64,000 nt of DNA from NCBI GenBank assembly GCA_963624095.1, contig CAVFNZ010000001.1, positions 1 through 64,000 on the forward strand, given 5' to 3'. Position 1 is the first letter of the stretch, and each line of letters opens with the position of its first letter. This document shows, in pieces, positions 1 through 7,074 of the stretch. Source of the stretch: Phocaeicola_A sp963624095 (GTDB lineage: Bacteria; Bacteroidota; Bacteroidia; Bacteroidales; Bacteroidaceae). Under the pieces are notes generated by a model. It was not told the DNA's origin and searched no databases. It was given only the letters and a program-made list of their open reading frames with translations. Position numbers and translations under genes: made by a program.

Positions 1-32
1 GGTTTGGAAACAAACCCTTACGATGACAACAT

Positions 33-58
33 CCTGAACAACCTTTTTATTGTTCAGG
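33..58. other. Perfect 9-bp stem-loop near the window edge
   Basis: CCTGAACAA (33-41) pairs with TTGTTCAGG (50-58) around an 8-nt loop. There is no long T tract on either side, so it is not a textbook terminator. It may belong to a gene left of the window. Its function is unknown. Confidence 0.4.
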
Positions 59-151
59 GTGTTGTGAAAAGACTAACTTATGAAAAAGAAAAACATTCTT
101 ATTGCAATAGCCATTATCACAGGTTTCTAACCAAATAAACATTTTACGACA

Positions 152-322
152 ATGAAAACGAACAAATTATCGGCAGCCTTTCTTTTCACGGCATCGATGT
201 TTTTAGGTGCATGCGCTGACAGTGTTGAATGTCAAGGGAATGCCATGTCCTTGCAAAAGAATGCGTATTCCGGTCGATACCCGTTCACCAATTCCGGTGA
301 TATCCGTTCAGTCCGTTGGTGA
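152..322 (+). CDS. Short lipoprotein-like ORF (56 aa), possibly a gene remnant
   Basis: The ORF opens with an ATG, two Lys among the first five residues, a hydrophobic stretch and a lipobox (FLGAC, Cys21). That is a normal Bacteroidetes lipoprotein signal peptide. Only about 35 residues follow the Cys before TGA, and they show no family I recognise. Just upstream, 80-130 encodes a second signal-peptide-like start (MKKKNILIAIAIITGF) that stops after 16 residues. Two consecutive signal-like starts with almost no mature protein suggest decayed genes or very small secreted peptides. A good minus-strand promoter (339-370) reads into this ORF from the opposite side, which argues somewhat against a functional gene. 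Confidence 0.4.
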   Translation: MKTNKLSAAFLFTASMFLGACADSVECQGNAMSLQKNAYSGRYPFTNSGDIRSVRW

Positions 323-338
323 TTTTCAGTATCTGTGG

Positions 339-370
339 CAAAGTTAATACTTCTTTCAGAACATTTCAAA
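339..370 (-). promoter_or_regulatory. Bacteroidetes-type promoter reading leftward
   Basis: On the minus strand TTTG (367-370) is followed after exactly 20 bp by TAACTTTG (339-346). This matches the TTTG / TAnnTTTG consensus with ideal spacing. Transcription would begin near 332 and run off the left edge. No minus-strand ORF of useful length follows in 1-332, so the product is either a long leader or a non-coding/antisense RNA. Confidence 0.55.
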
Positions 371-507
371 CGAGACAGCCGCATTGTGTCCATCAGCCTC
401 GAAGTGTATTGAGCTTGTTAATAGGCGGTTGACAAGTTGACACCAGCAAAGAGACAATCAAAGTCGACACAGCCCCTTATTCAAACGACAAGAACCACTA
501 TTGGAAG

Positions 508-560
508 ATGTAAAGACCTGCTATCAGAGATGTAAAGGCTCACTATGTAATGGTGTAAAA
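508..560. repeat. TGTAAAG-type direct repeats at 22-23 bp spacing
   Basis: TGTAAAG occurs at 509-515 and 531-537 (22 bp apart), and TGTAAAA follows at 554-560 (23 bp further). They lead directly into the palindrome array and have nearly its spacing, so they may be degenerate units of the same element. Confidence 0.5.
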
Positions 561-580
561 AAGCGCATTTATATGCGTGT

Positions 581-725
581 TGACAGCCGTCATAATGGTG
601 AACGACAAATGTCGTAACGATGAATGACAATTGTCAGCAACCTTTACGACAATTGTCAGCAATGTTTGTGACAACTGTCATCCATCTTGTTGACAATTGC
701 CAACAACCGAGAGGAAGCGGTTCCT
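581..725. repeat. Array A: six TGACA-nn-TGTCA palindromes with exact 22-bp period
   Basis: Twelve-bp palindromes are separated by 10-bp spacers. Units: TGACAGCCGTCA (581-592), CGACAAATGTCG (603-614), TGACAATTGTCA (625-636), CGACAATTGTCA (647-658), TGACAACTGTCA (669-680) and TGACAATTGCCA (691-702). Centres fall at 586.5, 608.5, 630.5, 652.5, 674.5 and 696.5. A seventh unit of different sequence, AGGAAGCGGTTCCT (712-725), is centred at 718.5, on the same lattice. Twenty-two bp is about two helical turns, so all centres face the same side of the DNA. The array lies beyond the 3' end of the DUF2851 gene. Identity unknown. Confidence 0.85.
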
Positions 726-766
726 ACATTGTAAGACACCGCTTTATGAACACATTACAAAGCGGT
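715..766. repeat. Alternating AAGCGGT / ACCGCTT heptamers
   Basis: AAGCGGT (715-721), its inverse ACCGCTT (738-744) and AAGCGGT again (760-766) follow array A at 23- and 22-bp spacing. Similar AAGCG/CGCTT units precede array C, so the heptamers look like part of the same composite element. Confidence 0.5.
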
Positions 767-826
767 TCTACAACATTGAAAAAACAGGTGTATGGTGAAG
801 ATATTTGGTTGGTGTGGGGGAGGGGC

Positions 827-864
827 GTGGGTAGCCGGCGTGGGTAGTCGGCTGGGTAGCCGGC
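827..864. repeat. Three tandem 12-13-nt GGGTAGCCGGC copies
   Basis: GTGGGTAGCCGGC (827-839), GTGGGTAGTCGGC (840-852) and TGGGTAGCCGGC (853-864) are head to tail. They end 8 bp before the 3' end of the minus-strand DUF2851 gene. GCCGGC is self-complementary, so transcripts can form GC-rich hairpins here, possibly acting as that gene's terminator. Confidence 0.6.
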
Positions 865-872
865 TTGACGGG

Positions 873-2144
873 TTAGCTCTTTTTCTGTCGGAGGAATTCG
901 TACCCGAAACGGCAGTAGAGGCAACGCTTGCGGTCACAGTATTCTTTCTTCAGCTGGATGAGGGCCTGCGTGTCGGCGGCACTCTCGGCTTGCAGTCCGC
1001 ATTGTTCCCACATGCGAGTGATGTGGTTGTTTTCCGGTTTCAGCGTCTCCAGGAAACGCAAGGCTCGTTGGCAAAGTGCCTCATTGTCGCGGTAGCGTCC
1101 GTAGGCGAAGAGGAACGTGCAGACGGTATTTATCAGTAGCAGGTCGATGGAACTTTGACTTATTTCCTTTTTCTGCTCCGGGGAAGGCACGCCAAAGCGG
1201 TAATGGGTGTCCCAATAGGGTGAGGTGTCGATGGCAAGTAAAGCCCTCGCTTGCTCCAGCGAAGTGGCTTCGAGCAACTGTGACAACAGACCCTGCGACT
1301 GATGATAGAGTTTGGCCAGCTGCGCCATGCGGATGTGCGGAAAGTTGCCCGGACGCAGACGCAGGAAACGCCATAGGGAGAGGTCCATTGGTTTGAGGTC
1401 GAACACATGGGACAGATAGGCGTACTCCTTCCGTAGCTTTTGGTAGTATTCATCGTCAATATCCTGGCTCAGGAAGCCCGCCTGTCCAAAGAAAAGGGCC
1501 TCCACCTGGAAGAGGTTGTCGCGATACTTGTCCACCGCCTTGAACGGTACGTTGCGTGCCCATCGTTCAAAGGCTTCACCGTTGAGGCTGAAACCGAAAT
1601 TCCTTGCCAACGTGATGAAGAAAGCCTCCTCCCAGTTATTGTTGCACCGCTGAAGCCGTTCGGTCACTTGCTGGGACTTTTGTTCCAACCGTTCCGTCTG
1701 CAGCCGGTTCATCCATCCGTGGGTAAGCATAGCGGGCAGGTCGCTGATGATGCGGAAACAGGCGGGATACATGTCCGAGTGGCGCAACTCCTCATAATGG
1801 GCCGCCAGATAGTCGGGACAGGAGAACTGCATCTGGGTCACCGCTTCGCCATTCTGGCGGACAATGTCGGTGTCAATCTGTTGCGCGAGGTGCAGTATCA
1901 CGTTGTTGTAGGCGGCATCGTACTGATGCCCGTGGCGATACCAGTCCGACGAGCAGTTGTGTATCTCCACGTTACCCACCCACAGCGTGCCGTCAATCTT
2001 TATCTTGGCATTGAAAAAGTCGGGGCCGGCGTTGGTGTTGTGCAATCCTACATCTATCACTTCGACACGTTTTCCGTCCGTCGTCGAGAGGTCTTTCAAC
2101 GGGAATATTTTGTGTTTCCACGCATAGTGCAGGAGTTGTTCCAT
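873..2144 (-). CDS. DUF2851 family protein
   Basis: A 423-aa soluble protein without signal peptide or membrane segments. It begins MEQLLHYAWKHKIFPLKDL and has the early features of the Bacteroidetes DUF2851 family: a DVGLHNTNAGPDFFNAKIKID-type segment near residues 31-51, then VGNVEIH and an HGHQYD segment. The C-terminus has a Cys cluster (CDRKRCLYCRFG, about residues 403-414) that could bind metal. The length is normal for the family and the biochemical role is unknown. It is transcribed away from dapB from a promoter at 2170-2177; the two promoters lie only about 20 bp apart. Confidence 0.85.
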   Translation of the reverse strand: MEQLLHYAWKHKIFPLKDLSTTDGKRVEVIDVGLHNTNAGPDFFNAKIKIDGTLWVGNVEIHNCSSDWYRHGHQYDAAYNNVILHLAQQIDTDIVRQNGEAVTQMQFSCPDYLAAHYEELRHSDMYPACFRIISDLPAMLTHGWMNRLQTERLEQKSQQVTERLQRCNNNWEEAFFITLARNFGFSLNGEAFERWARNVPFKAVDKYRDNLFQVEALFFGQAGFLSQDIDDEYYQKLRKEYAYLSHVFDLKPMDLSLWRFLRLRPGNFPHIRMAQLAKLYHQSQGLLSQLLEATSLEQARALLAIDTSPYWDTHYRFGVPSPEQKKEISQSSIDLLLINTVCTFLFAYGRYRDNEALCQRALRFLETLKPENNHITRMWEQCGLQAESAADTQALIQLKKEYCDRKRCLYCRFGYEFLRQKKS

Positions 2145-2169
2145 GTTAATTGAGGTTATATGTATGGCG

Positions 2170-2177
2170 CAAAAGTA
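2170..2177 (-). promoter_or_regulatory. -7 box of the DUF2851 gene
   Basis: The minus strand reads TACTTTTG, matching TAnnTTTG, 26 bp before the ATG at 2144. No clear TTTG element is seen about 20 bp upstream. Confidence 0.55.
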
Positions 2178-2199
2178 AGGAAATGTGCTGAATAAAACC

Positions 2200-2207
2200 T
2201 ATCTTTG
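2200..2207 (+). promoter_or_regulatory. -7 box of dapB
   Basis: TATCTTTG matches TAnnTTTG and is followed by GCAACAATT, the same flank as the thioesterase promoter at 5515. Transcription should start near 2214. This rules out the upstream in-frame start at 2185, which lies before the promoter, and supports ATG 2230. Confidence 0.65.
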
Positions 2208-2229
2208 CAACAATTTAATTGTGAATGAC

Positions 2230-2985
2230 ATGAGAATAGCATTGATTGGATATGGCAAGATGGGGCACGAGATAGAGCGGATTGCCCGGAGTCGCGGACA
2301 CGAGATTGTCAGTATCATCGACATTGACAACCAGGAGGAGTTCAAGTCGGAAGCCTTCAAGAGTGCCGATGTGGCCATAGAGTTTACCGCTCCTACGGTG
2401 GCTTACCAGAATTACATAAAGGCTTTCGAGGCCGGCGTGAAAGTGGTTTCGGGCAGCACCGGCTGGATGGCCGAGCATGGCGAAGAGATACACCGCCTGT
2501 GCGAAGAACAGGGCAAGACCCTCTTTTGGTCGTCGAACTTCAGTTTGGGCGTGGCCATCTTCTCGGCCGTGAACAACTATCTGGCCAAGATTATGAACCA
2601 ATTCCCCGGATATGACGTGACGATGAGCGAGACGCACCACATTCATAAACTGGATGCGCCCAGCGGTACCGCCATCACGTTGGCGGAAGGTATCCTCGCG
2701 AACCTCGACCGTAAGACAAAATGGGTGAAGGGTACGCTGCGCCAGCCGGACGGCACTGTTACGGGTAGCGACCGGTGCGCCCCCGATGAACTGTGTGTCA
2801 GCTCCATTCGTGAAGGTGAAGTGCCGGGCATACACACCATCCGTTACGAGTCGGAGGCGGACAGCATCATCATCACGCACGACGCGAAGAACCGTAAAGG
2901 CTTCGCTTTGGGTGCCGTGCTGGCAGCGGAATATACCGCTCAGCACAGCGGATTCTTGGGAATGAACGATTTATTTCACTTTTAA
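2230..2985 (+). CDS. dapB: 4-hydroxy-tetrahydrodipicolinate reductase
   Basis: DapB reduces 4-hydroxy-tetrahydrodipicolinate with NAD(P)H in the diaminopimelate/lysine pathway, which supplies peptidoglycan precursors. With the start at 2230 the protein has 251 aa, the usual length. Visible motifs are the nucleotide-binding GYGKMG (residues 7-12), SGSTGW, SSNFSLGV and the catalytic/substrate-binding ETHHIHKLDAPSGTA. The in-frame extension to 2185 runs through the promoter and is rejected. A 14-bp gap with a purine-rich RBS (AAGAGAGG) separates dapB from lepB, suggesting one transcript with both lepB genes. Confidence 0.96.
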   Translation: MRIALIGYGKMGHEIERIARSRGHEIVSIIDIDNQEEFKSEAFKSADVAIEFTAPTVAYQNYIKAFEAGVKVVSGSTGWMAEHGEEIHRLCEEQGKTLFWSSNFSLGVAIFSAVNNYLAKIMNQFPGYDVTMSETHHIHKLDAPSGTAITLAEGILANLDRKTKWVKGTLRQPDGTVTGSDRCAPDELCVSSIREGEVPGIHTIRYESEADSIIITHDAKNRKGFALGAVLAAEYTAQHSGFLGMNDLFHF

Positions 2986-2999
2986 AGAAGAGAGGTAAT

Positions 3000-4592
3000 A
3001 TGTTGGAGACGCGACAACGGGAGTTGGGTGAATACCAAGGCAAGGCCGTGAAACTGACGGGCTCTGCCGCAGGAGACGTGTTGACGTGGGGTAACGACCG
3101 CTTTTATCTGCGGAAAGGAGCAGACGGCTCGACGCTGACGCTGGAGGAGGCCATTGGGCTGATACAGCGGCGGAAGAAAGCAAACCTGATAAAGTTCATC
3201 GTGGTGACTGTGCTCTATCTGCTTTTCCTCGTGTGGGTGAAGAGTTGGTTGGGACTCATCGTGTTGCCCTTTATCTTCGATGCCTACATCACGCGCTTCA
3301 TCCCGTGGACCTGGTGGAAATCCTTGCGTAACCCGTCGGCACGGAGTGTGATGAGTTGGGTGGATGCCATTGTCTTTGCGTTGGTTGCCGTCTACTTCGT
3401 GAACATCTACGCGTTCCAAAACTATGTGATACCGACCTCCTCATTGGAGAAATCGTTGCTGACGGGCGATTACCTCTTTGTCAGCAAACTGAGCTACGGG
3501 CCGCGCGTGCCACAAACACCGCTCTCCATGCCGCTCACGCAGCATACGTTGCCGTTGCTCAACTGCAAATCGTACATCGAGTGGCCCCAGTGGGAATATC
3601 GCCGCGTCAAAGGTGTCGGTGAGGTGAAACTCAATGACATCGTGGTGTTCAACTACCCGTCCGGTGACACGGTGGTGGCAAATCCCGCGTATCAAGCCGC
3701 CGACTACTATGGTATGTGCTATCAGGTGGGCGAACAACTCTATCCGGAGAGACCCCGGATGGACAGTCTGAGCCGTCAGCAACAACAGTTGGTGCTTAAG
3801 TTCTACTGCAACGAAGGCCGCAGATACATCGCTGAGCATCCCGAGGAGTTTGGCCGGGTGATGTGGCGGCCCGTAGACCGCCGCGAGAACTATGTGAAGC
3901 GTTGCGTGGGCATGCCCGGGCAGACGCTGCAGATAAAAGACCGCATCGTTTACCTGGATGGGGTGGCCAATAAGGAACCCGAGAACGTGCAGTATAGCTA
4001 CATGGTGCGGACTCGCGGCCCGATTCCCGTGGAGTTGCGTCGCGAGTTGGGCATCTCCAACGAGGATGCCTCTTCGCACAACCAAGAGGGGACACTCTAC
4101 TCCATGGCGCTCACCAAGAAGGCGCACGATGCCCTGTTGGCGCACAAAGAGTTGGTGGAGGGCATCACCCTCAACGAATCGTATGCCGAACGGCTCTATC
4201 CGGTAACCGCCTACACCGGATGGACCGTGGACAACTACGGCCCCATATGGATTCCGAAGAAAGGTGAGACCATCGAGCTGACCGAAGAGAATCTGCCTGT
4301 GTACGAACGTCCAATCGCTGTGTACGAGGACAATAAGCTGGAGGTGAAGGAGGGGAAAATCTTCATCAACGGTGAGGAGACCAACCGCTATACATTCCGC
4401 ATGGACTACTACTGGATGATGGGTGACAACCGTCACAACTCCGCGGACTCCCGCTTTTGGGGCTTCGTGCCCGAGGACCATATCGTGGGTAAACCCATTG
4501 TCGTATGGCTCTCACTCGACCAAGACCGCGGGTGGTTCGACGGAAAGATTCGCTGGAACCGCTTCTTCAAGTGGGTAGACAACATCAAATGA
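3000..4592 (+). CDS. lepB: Signal peptidase I, long Bacteroidetes form
   Basis: This membrane-bound serine protease cleaves signal peptides on the outer face of the inner membrane. At 530 aa it is much longer than E. coli LepB, as is common in Bacteroidetes. A transmembrane hairpin lies near residues 60-140. The nucleophile segment IPTSSLEKSLLTGD carries Ser at the LepB Ser90 position, and ENYVKRCVGMPG carries the catalytic Lys. Box E reads MGDNRHNSADSRFWGFVPED. An insertion of about 150 residues separates boxes D and E. It is followed after 4 bp by a non-catalytic paralogue. All catalytic residues are present, so this is the active enzyme of the pair. Confidence 0.94.
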   Translation: MLETRQRELGEYQGKAVKLTGSAAGDVLTWGNDRFYLRKGADGSTLTLEEAIGLIQRRKKANLIKFIVVTVLYLLFLVWVKSWLGLIVLPFIFDAYITRFIPWTWWKSLRNPSARSVMSWVDAIVFALVAVYFVNIYAFQNYVIPTSSLEKSLLTGDYLFVSKLSYGPRVPQTPLSMPLTQHTLPLLNCKSYIEWPQWEYRRVKGVGEVKLNDIVVFNYPSGDTVVANPAYQAADYYGMCYQVGEQLYPERPRMDSLSRQQQQLVLKFYCNEGRRYIAEHPEEFGRVMWRPVDRRENYVKRCVGMPGQTLQIKDRIVYLDGVANKEPENVQYSYMVRTRGPIPVELRRELGISNEDASSHNQEGTLYSMALTKKAHDALLAHKELVEGITLNESYAERLYPVTAYTGWTVDNYGPIWIPKKGETIELTEENLPVYERPIAVYEDNKLEVKEGKIFINGEETNRYTFRMDYYWMMGDNRHNSADSRFWGFVPEDHIVGKPIVVWLSLDQDRGWFDGKIRWNRFFKWVDNIK

Positions 4593-4596
4593 TGTT

Positions 4597-5517
4597 ATGC
4601 GTTCGCTATTGAAGACATTGCTCGTTGCCGTGGTGGCCGTTCTGCTGGTTAGGCTGGTGGTCTTCACTTCGTGTACCATCCCTTCCGAGGGGATGGAGAA
4701 TGCGCTCTGTCGGGGCGACCGGGTGATAGTGAACCGTTGGAGTTATGGGTATCGCACGCCTTTGGTCTCGCTTTGTGGCTATCACCGTCTGTTTGACTCG
4801 CCCGTACGCAGGAACGACATCGTCCTTTTTAACCGCCCCTCTGCCGGACAAACGCCGCAGGATGGCGGTGAACTCTTCATCAACCGCTGCGTGGGATTGC
4901 CCGGTGATACGCTAAGACTCAACGAGGAGCTGCTGTTGACCGATGCGGACGCGCTTACTCCCGAAAGCAAGTTCCTCTATGCTTACCCCGGAGAACAAGA
5001 GGCGTTGGTGACAGAGGCAATCCGTCAGACAGGTCTTGCCGACAATGTGTTGGTGGGGTATGACGGAGGCGATTACTTGCGCAGTTTCAGCTTGCATGAA
5101 ATCAATGCCGTGAAGCGGCTGCTCGGCGCTCAGGTGACATTCCGGCGAATGCGGACGGCTGCCTCTGACAAGGTACACGCGTTCGTGGTGCCCGGCAAAG
5201 GACTCTCCGTTAGGGTACATCCGTGGAACGTGATGTTGCTGCGCAACACCATTGTGATGCACGAGGGAAAGGTCGCCGAGGTAAAAGGGGATACGCTGTT
5301 GGTCAACGGACATCCCATCGCCAGTTACCGCTTCACCAAGGACTACTACTGGATGGCATCTGACAATCCCATGAGTCTCCGCGATTCGCGCCTGTTCGGT
5401 TTTGTGCCCAAGGAATGCATCATCGGCAAGGCTGCCTGGGTATGGTTCTCCAAAGACCCTGCCCAAAACCTTTTCTCGGGTTATCGCCTCGACCGGTTCT
5501 TCCATAAAATCAATTAA
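4597..5517 (+). CDS. S26 signal-peptidase-like protein lacking catalytic Ser and Lys
   Basis: A 306-aa protein with one N-terminal membrane segment and a signal-peptidase fold. It lies 4 bp after lepB. Aligned by eye, the nucleophile motif reads IPSEGMENALCRGD, so Gly sits where the catalytic Ser should be. The box D motif reads ELFINRCVGLPGD, so Asn replaces the catalytic Lys seen in the neighbour (YVKRCVGMPGQ). Box E is also altered (MASDNPMSLRDSRLFGFVP instead of MGDNR). The fold is otherwise conserved and the frame is open, so this appears to be a maintained pseudoenzyme, perhaps a partner or substrate-presenting subunit of the active LepB. Automatic annotation would call it a signal peptidase. 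Confidence 0.85.
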   Translation: MRSLLKTLLVAVVAVLLVRLVVFTSCTIPSEGMENALCRGDRVIVNRWSYGYRTPLVSLCGYHRLFDSPVRRNDIVLFNRPSAGQTPQDGGELFINRCVGLPGDTLRLNEELLLTDADALTPESKFLYAYPGEQEALVTEAIRQTGLADNVLVGYDGGDYLRSFSLHEINAVKRLLGAQVTFRRMRTAASDKVHAFVVPGKGLSVRVHPWNVMLLRNTIVMHEGKVAEVKGDTLLVNGHPIASYRFTKDYYWMASDNPMSLRDSRLFGFVPKECIIGKAAWVWFSKDPAQNLFSGYRLDRFFHKIN

Positions 5518-5522
5518 CTTTG
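5515..5522 (+). promoter_or_regulatory. -7 box for the thioesterase-dprA unit
   Basis: TAACTTTG overlaps the stop region of the preceding gene and ends 8 bp before ATG 5531, so the transcript would be nearly leaderless. The box and its flank share CTTTGCAACAATT with the dapB promoter. Confidence 0.6.
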
Positions 5523-5530
5523 CAACAATT

Positions 5531-5938
5531 ATGGACAAATATATCTATGAACTGAAACTGAAAGTCCGCGACTATGAGTGCGACTTGCAGGGCATTGTCA
5601 ACAATGCCAACTATCAACACTATTTGGAGCACACCCGTCATGAGTTTCTTCTCTCCACCGGCATCGGCTTCGCCAAGCTCCACGCGGAGGGGATAGACCC
5701 CGTAGTGGCTCGCATCAACATCGCCTTCAAGACACCCTTGCGGAGCGGTGATGAGTTCCTGTCCAAGCTCTACCTGAAGAAAGAGGGCATCAAGTATGTG
5801 TTCTACCAGGACATCTTCCGCCTGCCGGATATGAAAGTGTCCATCAAGTCGACCGTTGAAGTGGTTTCTTTGGTAAACGGCCGCTTGAGCGATTGTGCTT
5901 TGTTCGGTCAAATCTTTGCTCCCTATCTGCATGACTGA
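5531..5938 (+). CDS. Acyl-CoA thioesterase, 4HBT/YbgC-like hotdog fold
   Basis: A 135-aa single-domain hotdog protein. The motif DLQGIVNNANYQHYLEHTR (residues 18-36) matches the 4-hydroxybenzoyl-CoA thioesterase/YbgC signature, including the catalytic-type Asp. Such enzymes hydrolyse acyl-CoA or acyl-ACP thioesters; the substrate cannot be read from sequence. The frame extends upstream to 5402, but those codons lie inside the lepB paralogue and before the promoter, so the start is 5531. It overlaps dprA by 8 bp, which implies coupled translation. Confidence 0.88.
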   Translation: MDKYIYELKLKVRDYECDLQGIVNNANYQHYLEHTRHEFLLSTGIGFAKLHAEGIDPVVARINIAFKTPLRSGDEFLSKLYLKKEGIKYVFYQDIFRLPDMKVSIKSTVEVVSLVNGRLSDCALFGQIFAPYLHD

Positions 5939-7046
5939 CCAGGAACTGCTACATACCATCGCCCTGACGCGCATACCCGGTCTCGGACTGGCGGGGATGC
6001 ACAAGCTGATGAGAGCCTGTGGGAGTGCCGTCGCCATCTTTGAGCGGCGCAAGGAGCTGCCCGATTTGATGCAAGGGTCGGACAAGCTGGTCGACGCGCT
6101 CGACTGTCCGCAAGCCTTCGAGCGTGCCGAGAAGGAGGTGGAATTCGTGCGGAAGAACGCCATCCTTGCCCTGGGCTACAACGATGCGGACTATCCGTCA
6201 CGTCTCCGCGAATGCAATGATGCGCCTGTCGTATTGTTCTATAAGGGAAACGTACCCCTCAACCAGCTGAAGGTTATCAACATGGTGGGTACTCGTCACA
6301 GTACCGACTACGGACAGCGGATTTGCAACGCTTTCCTGCGCGATTTGAAACAACTCTGCCCCGATGTGTTGGTGGTTAGCGGATTGGCCTACGGCATCGA
6401 CATCGCGGCCCACCGTGCGGCTTTGGGCAATGGACTCCATACGGTGGGGGTGTTGGCGCACGGACTCGACCGCATCTATCCGTCCGTACACCGTCAGACG
6501 GCCGTGCAGATGGTGCAACAGGGAGGATTGTTGACGGAGTTCATGAGCGGCACTACTCCCGACAGGCAGAACTTCGTGATGCGCAACCGCATTGTGGCAG
6601 GCATGTGTGACGCTACCATCGTGGTGGAAAGTGCGGCTAAGGGCGGTGCGCTGATTACGGCGGACCTTGCCGAGGGCTACAACCGCGACTGTTTCGCTTT
6701 TCCCGGAAGGTGCGACGACCCTTTCTCCATGGGCTGCAACGCCTTGATACGTGACAACAAAGCCGCCCTCATCCAGTCCGCCGAGGAGTTTGTGAAGGCG
6801 ATGCAGTGGGATGTGCAGACCCAGGTGAAACAACCCGTGCAGCGACAACTCTTTCCAGACCTGAACGATGAGGAACAGGCCGTCGCTACCCTGTTGCAGA
6901 CGCTGCCCGACGGATATTCGCTCAACGACCTCAGCGTGACGGCACAAATGGCGGTCAACAAGCTGAGCGCGTTGCTCTTCGAAATGGAACTCAAAGGGGT
7001 GGTGCAGGCACTCCCCGGCAACAAATACCGGCTCATCACCATCTAA
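5931..7046 (+). CDS. dprA: DNA-processing protein DprA
   Basis: DprA binds incoming single-stranded DNA and loads RecA during transformation; it is also widespread in species not known to be competent. The 371-aa protein has an N-terminal SAM-like helical region, then a Rossmann-type core with MVGTRHSTDYG, VSGLAYGID and AKGGALITADLAEGYNRD. A winged-helix C-terminal domain spans about 300-371. The chosen ATG overlaps the thioesterase stop (ATGACTGA). The mscS-type gene follows after 28 bp, probably in the same transcript. Confidence 0.94.
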   Translation: MTDQELLHTIALTRIPGLGLAGMHKLMRACGSAVAIFERRKELPDLMQGSDKLVDALDCPQAFERAEKEVEFVRKNAILALGYNDADYPSRLRECNDAPVVLFYKGNVPLNQLKVINMVGTRHSTDYGQRICNAFLRDLKQLCPDVLVVSGLAYGIDIAAHRAALGNGLHTVGVLAHGLDRIYPSVHRQTAVQMVQQGGLLTEFMSGTTPDRQNFVMRNRIVAGMCDATIVVESAAKGGALITADLAEGYNRDCFAFPGRCDDPFSMGCNALIRDNKAALIQSAEEFVKAMQWDVQTQVKQPVQRQLFPDLNDEEQAVATLLQTLPDGYSLNDLSVTAQMAVNKLSALLFEMELKGVVQALPGNKYRLITI

Positions 7047-7074
7047 ATCTATTCATACCTAACGCAAACGGACA

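Larger units (their letters stand above)
323..872. other. 550-bp stretch without a gene, filled with short repeats
   Basis: No ORF here looks coding; the reading frames through 620-847 arise from repeats. The stretch holds a leftward promoter (339-370), TGTAAAG direct repeats (508-560), a palindrome array (581-725), alternating AAGCGG heptamers (715-766) and a 13-nt tandem repeat (827-864). I see nothing in 371-507. Confidence 0.6.

Noticed and set aside
581..703. A CRISPR array at the 22-bp repeats
   Set aside because: Units are 12-bp palindromes with 10-bp spacers, far shorter than CRISPR repeats and spacers, and no cas gene is present.
581..703. Reading the TGACAATTGTCA block as protein-coding repeats (frame 620-847)
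   Set aside because: The 22-bp period is not a multiple of three, so successive units fall in different frames; selection is on DNA or RNA, not protein.
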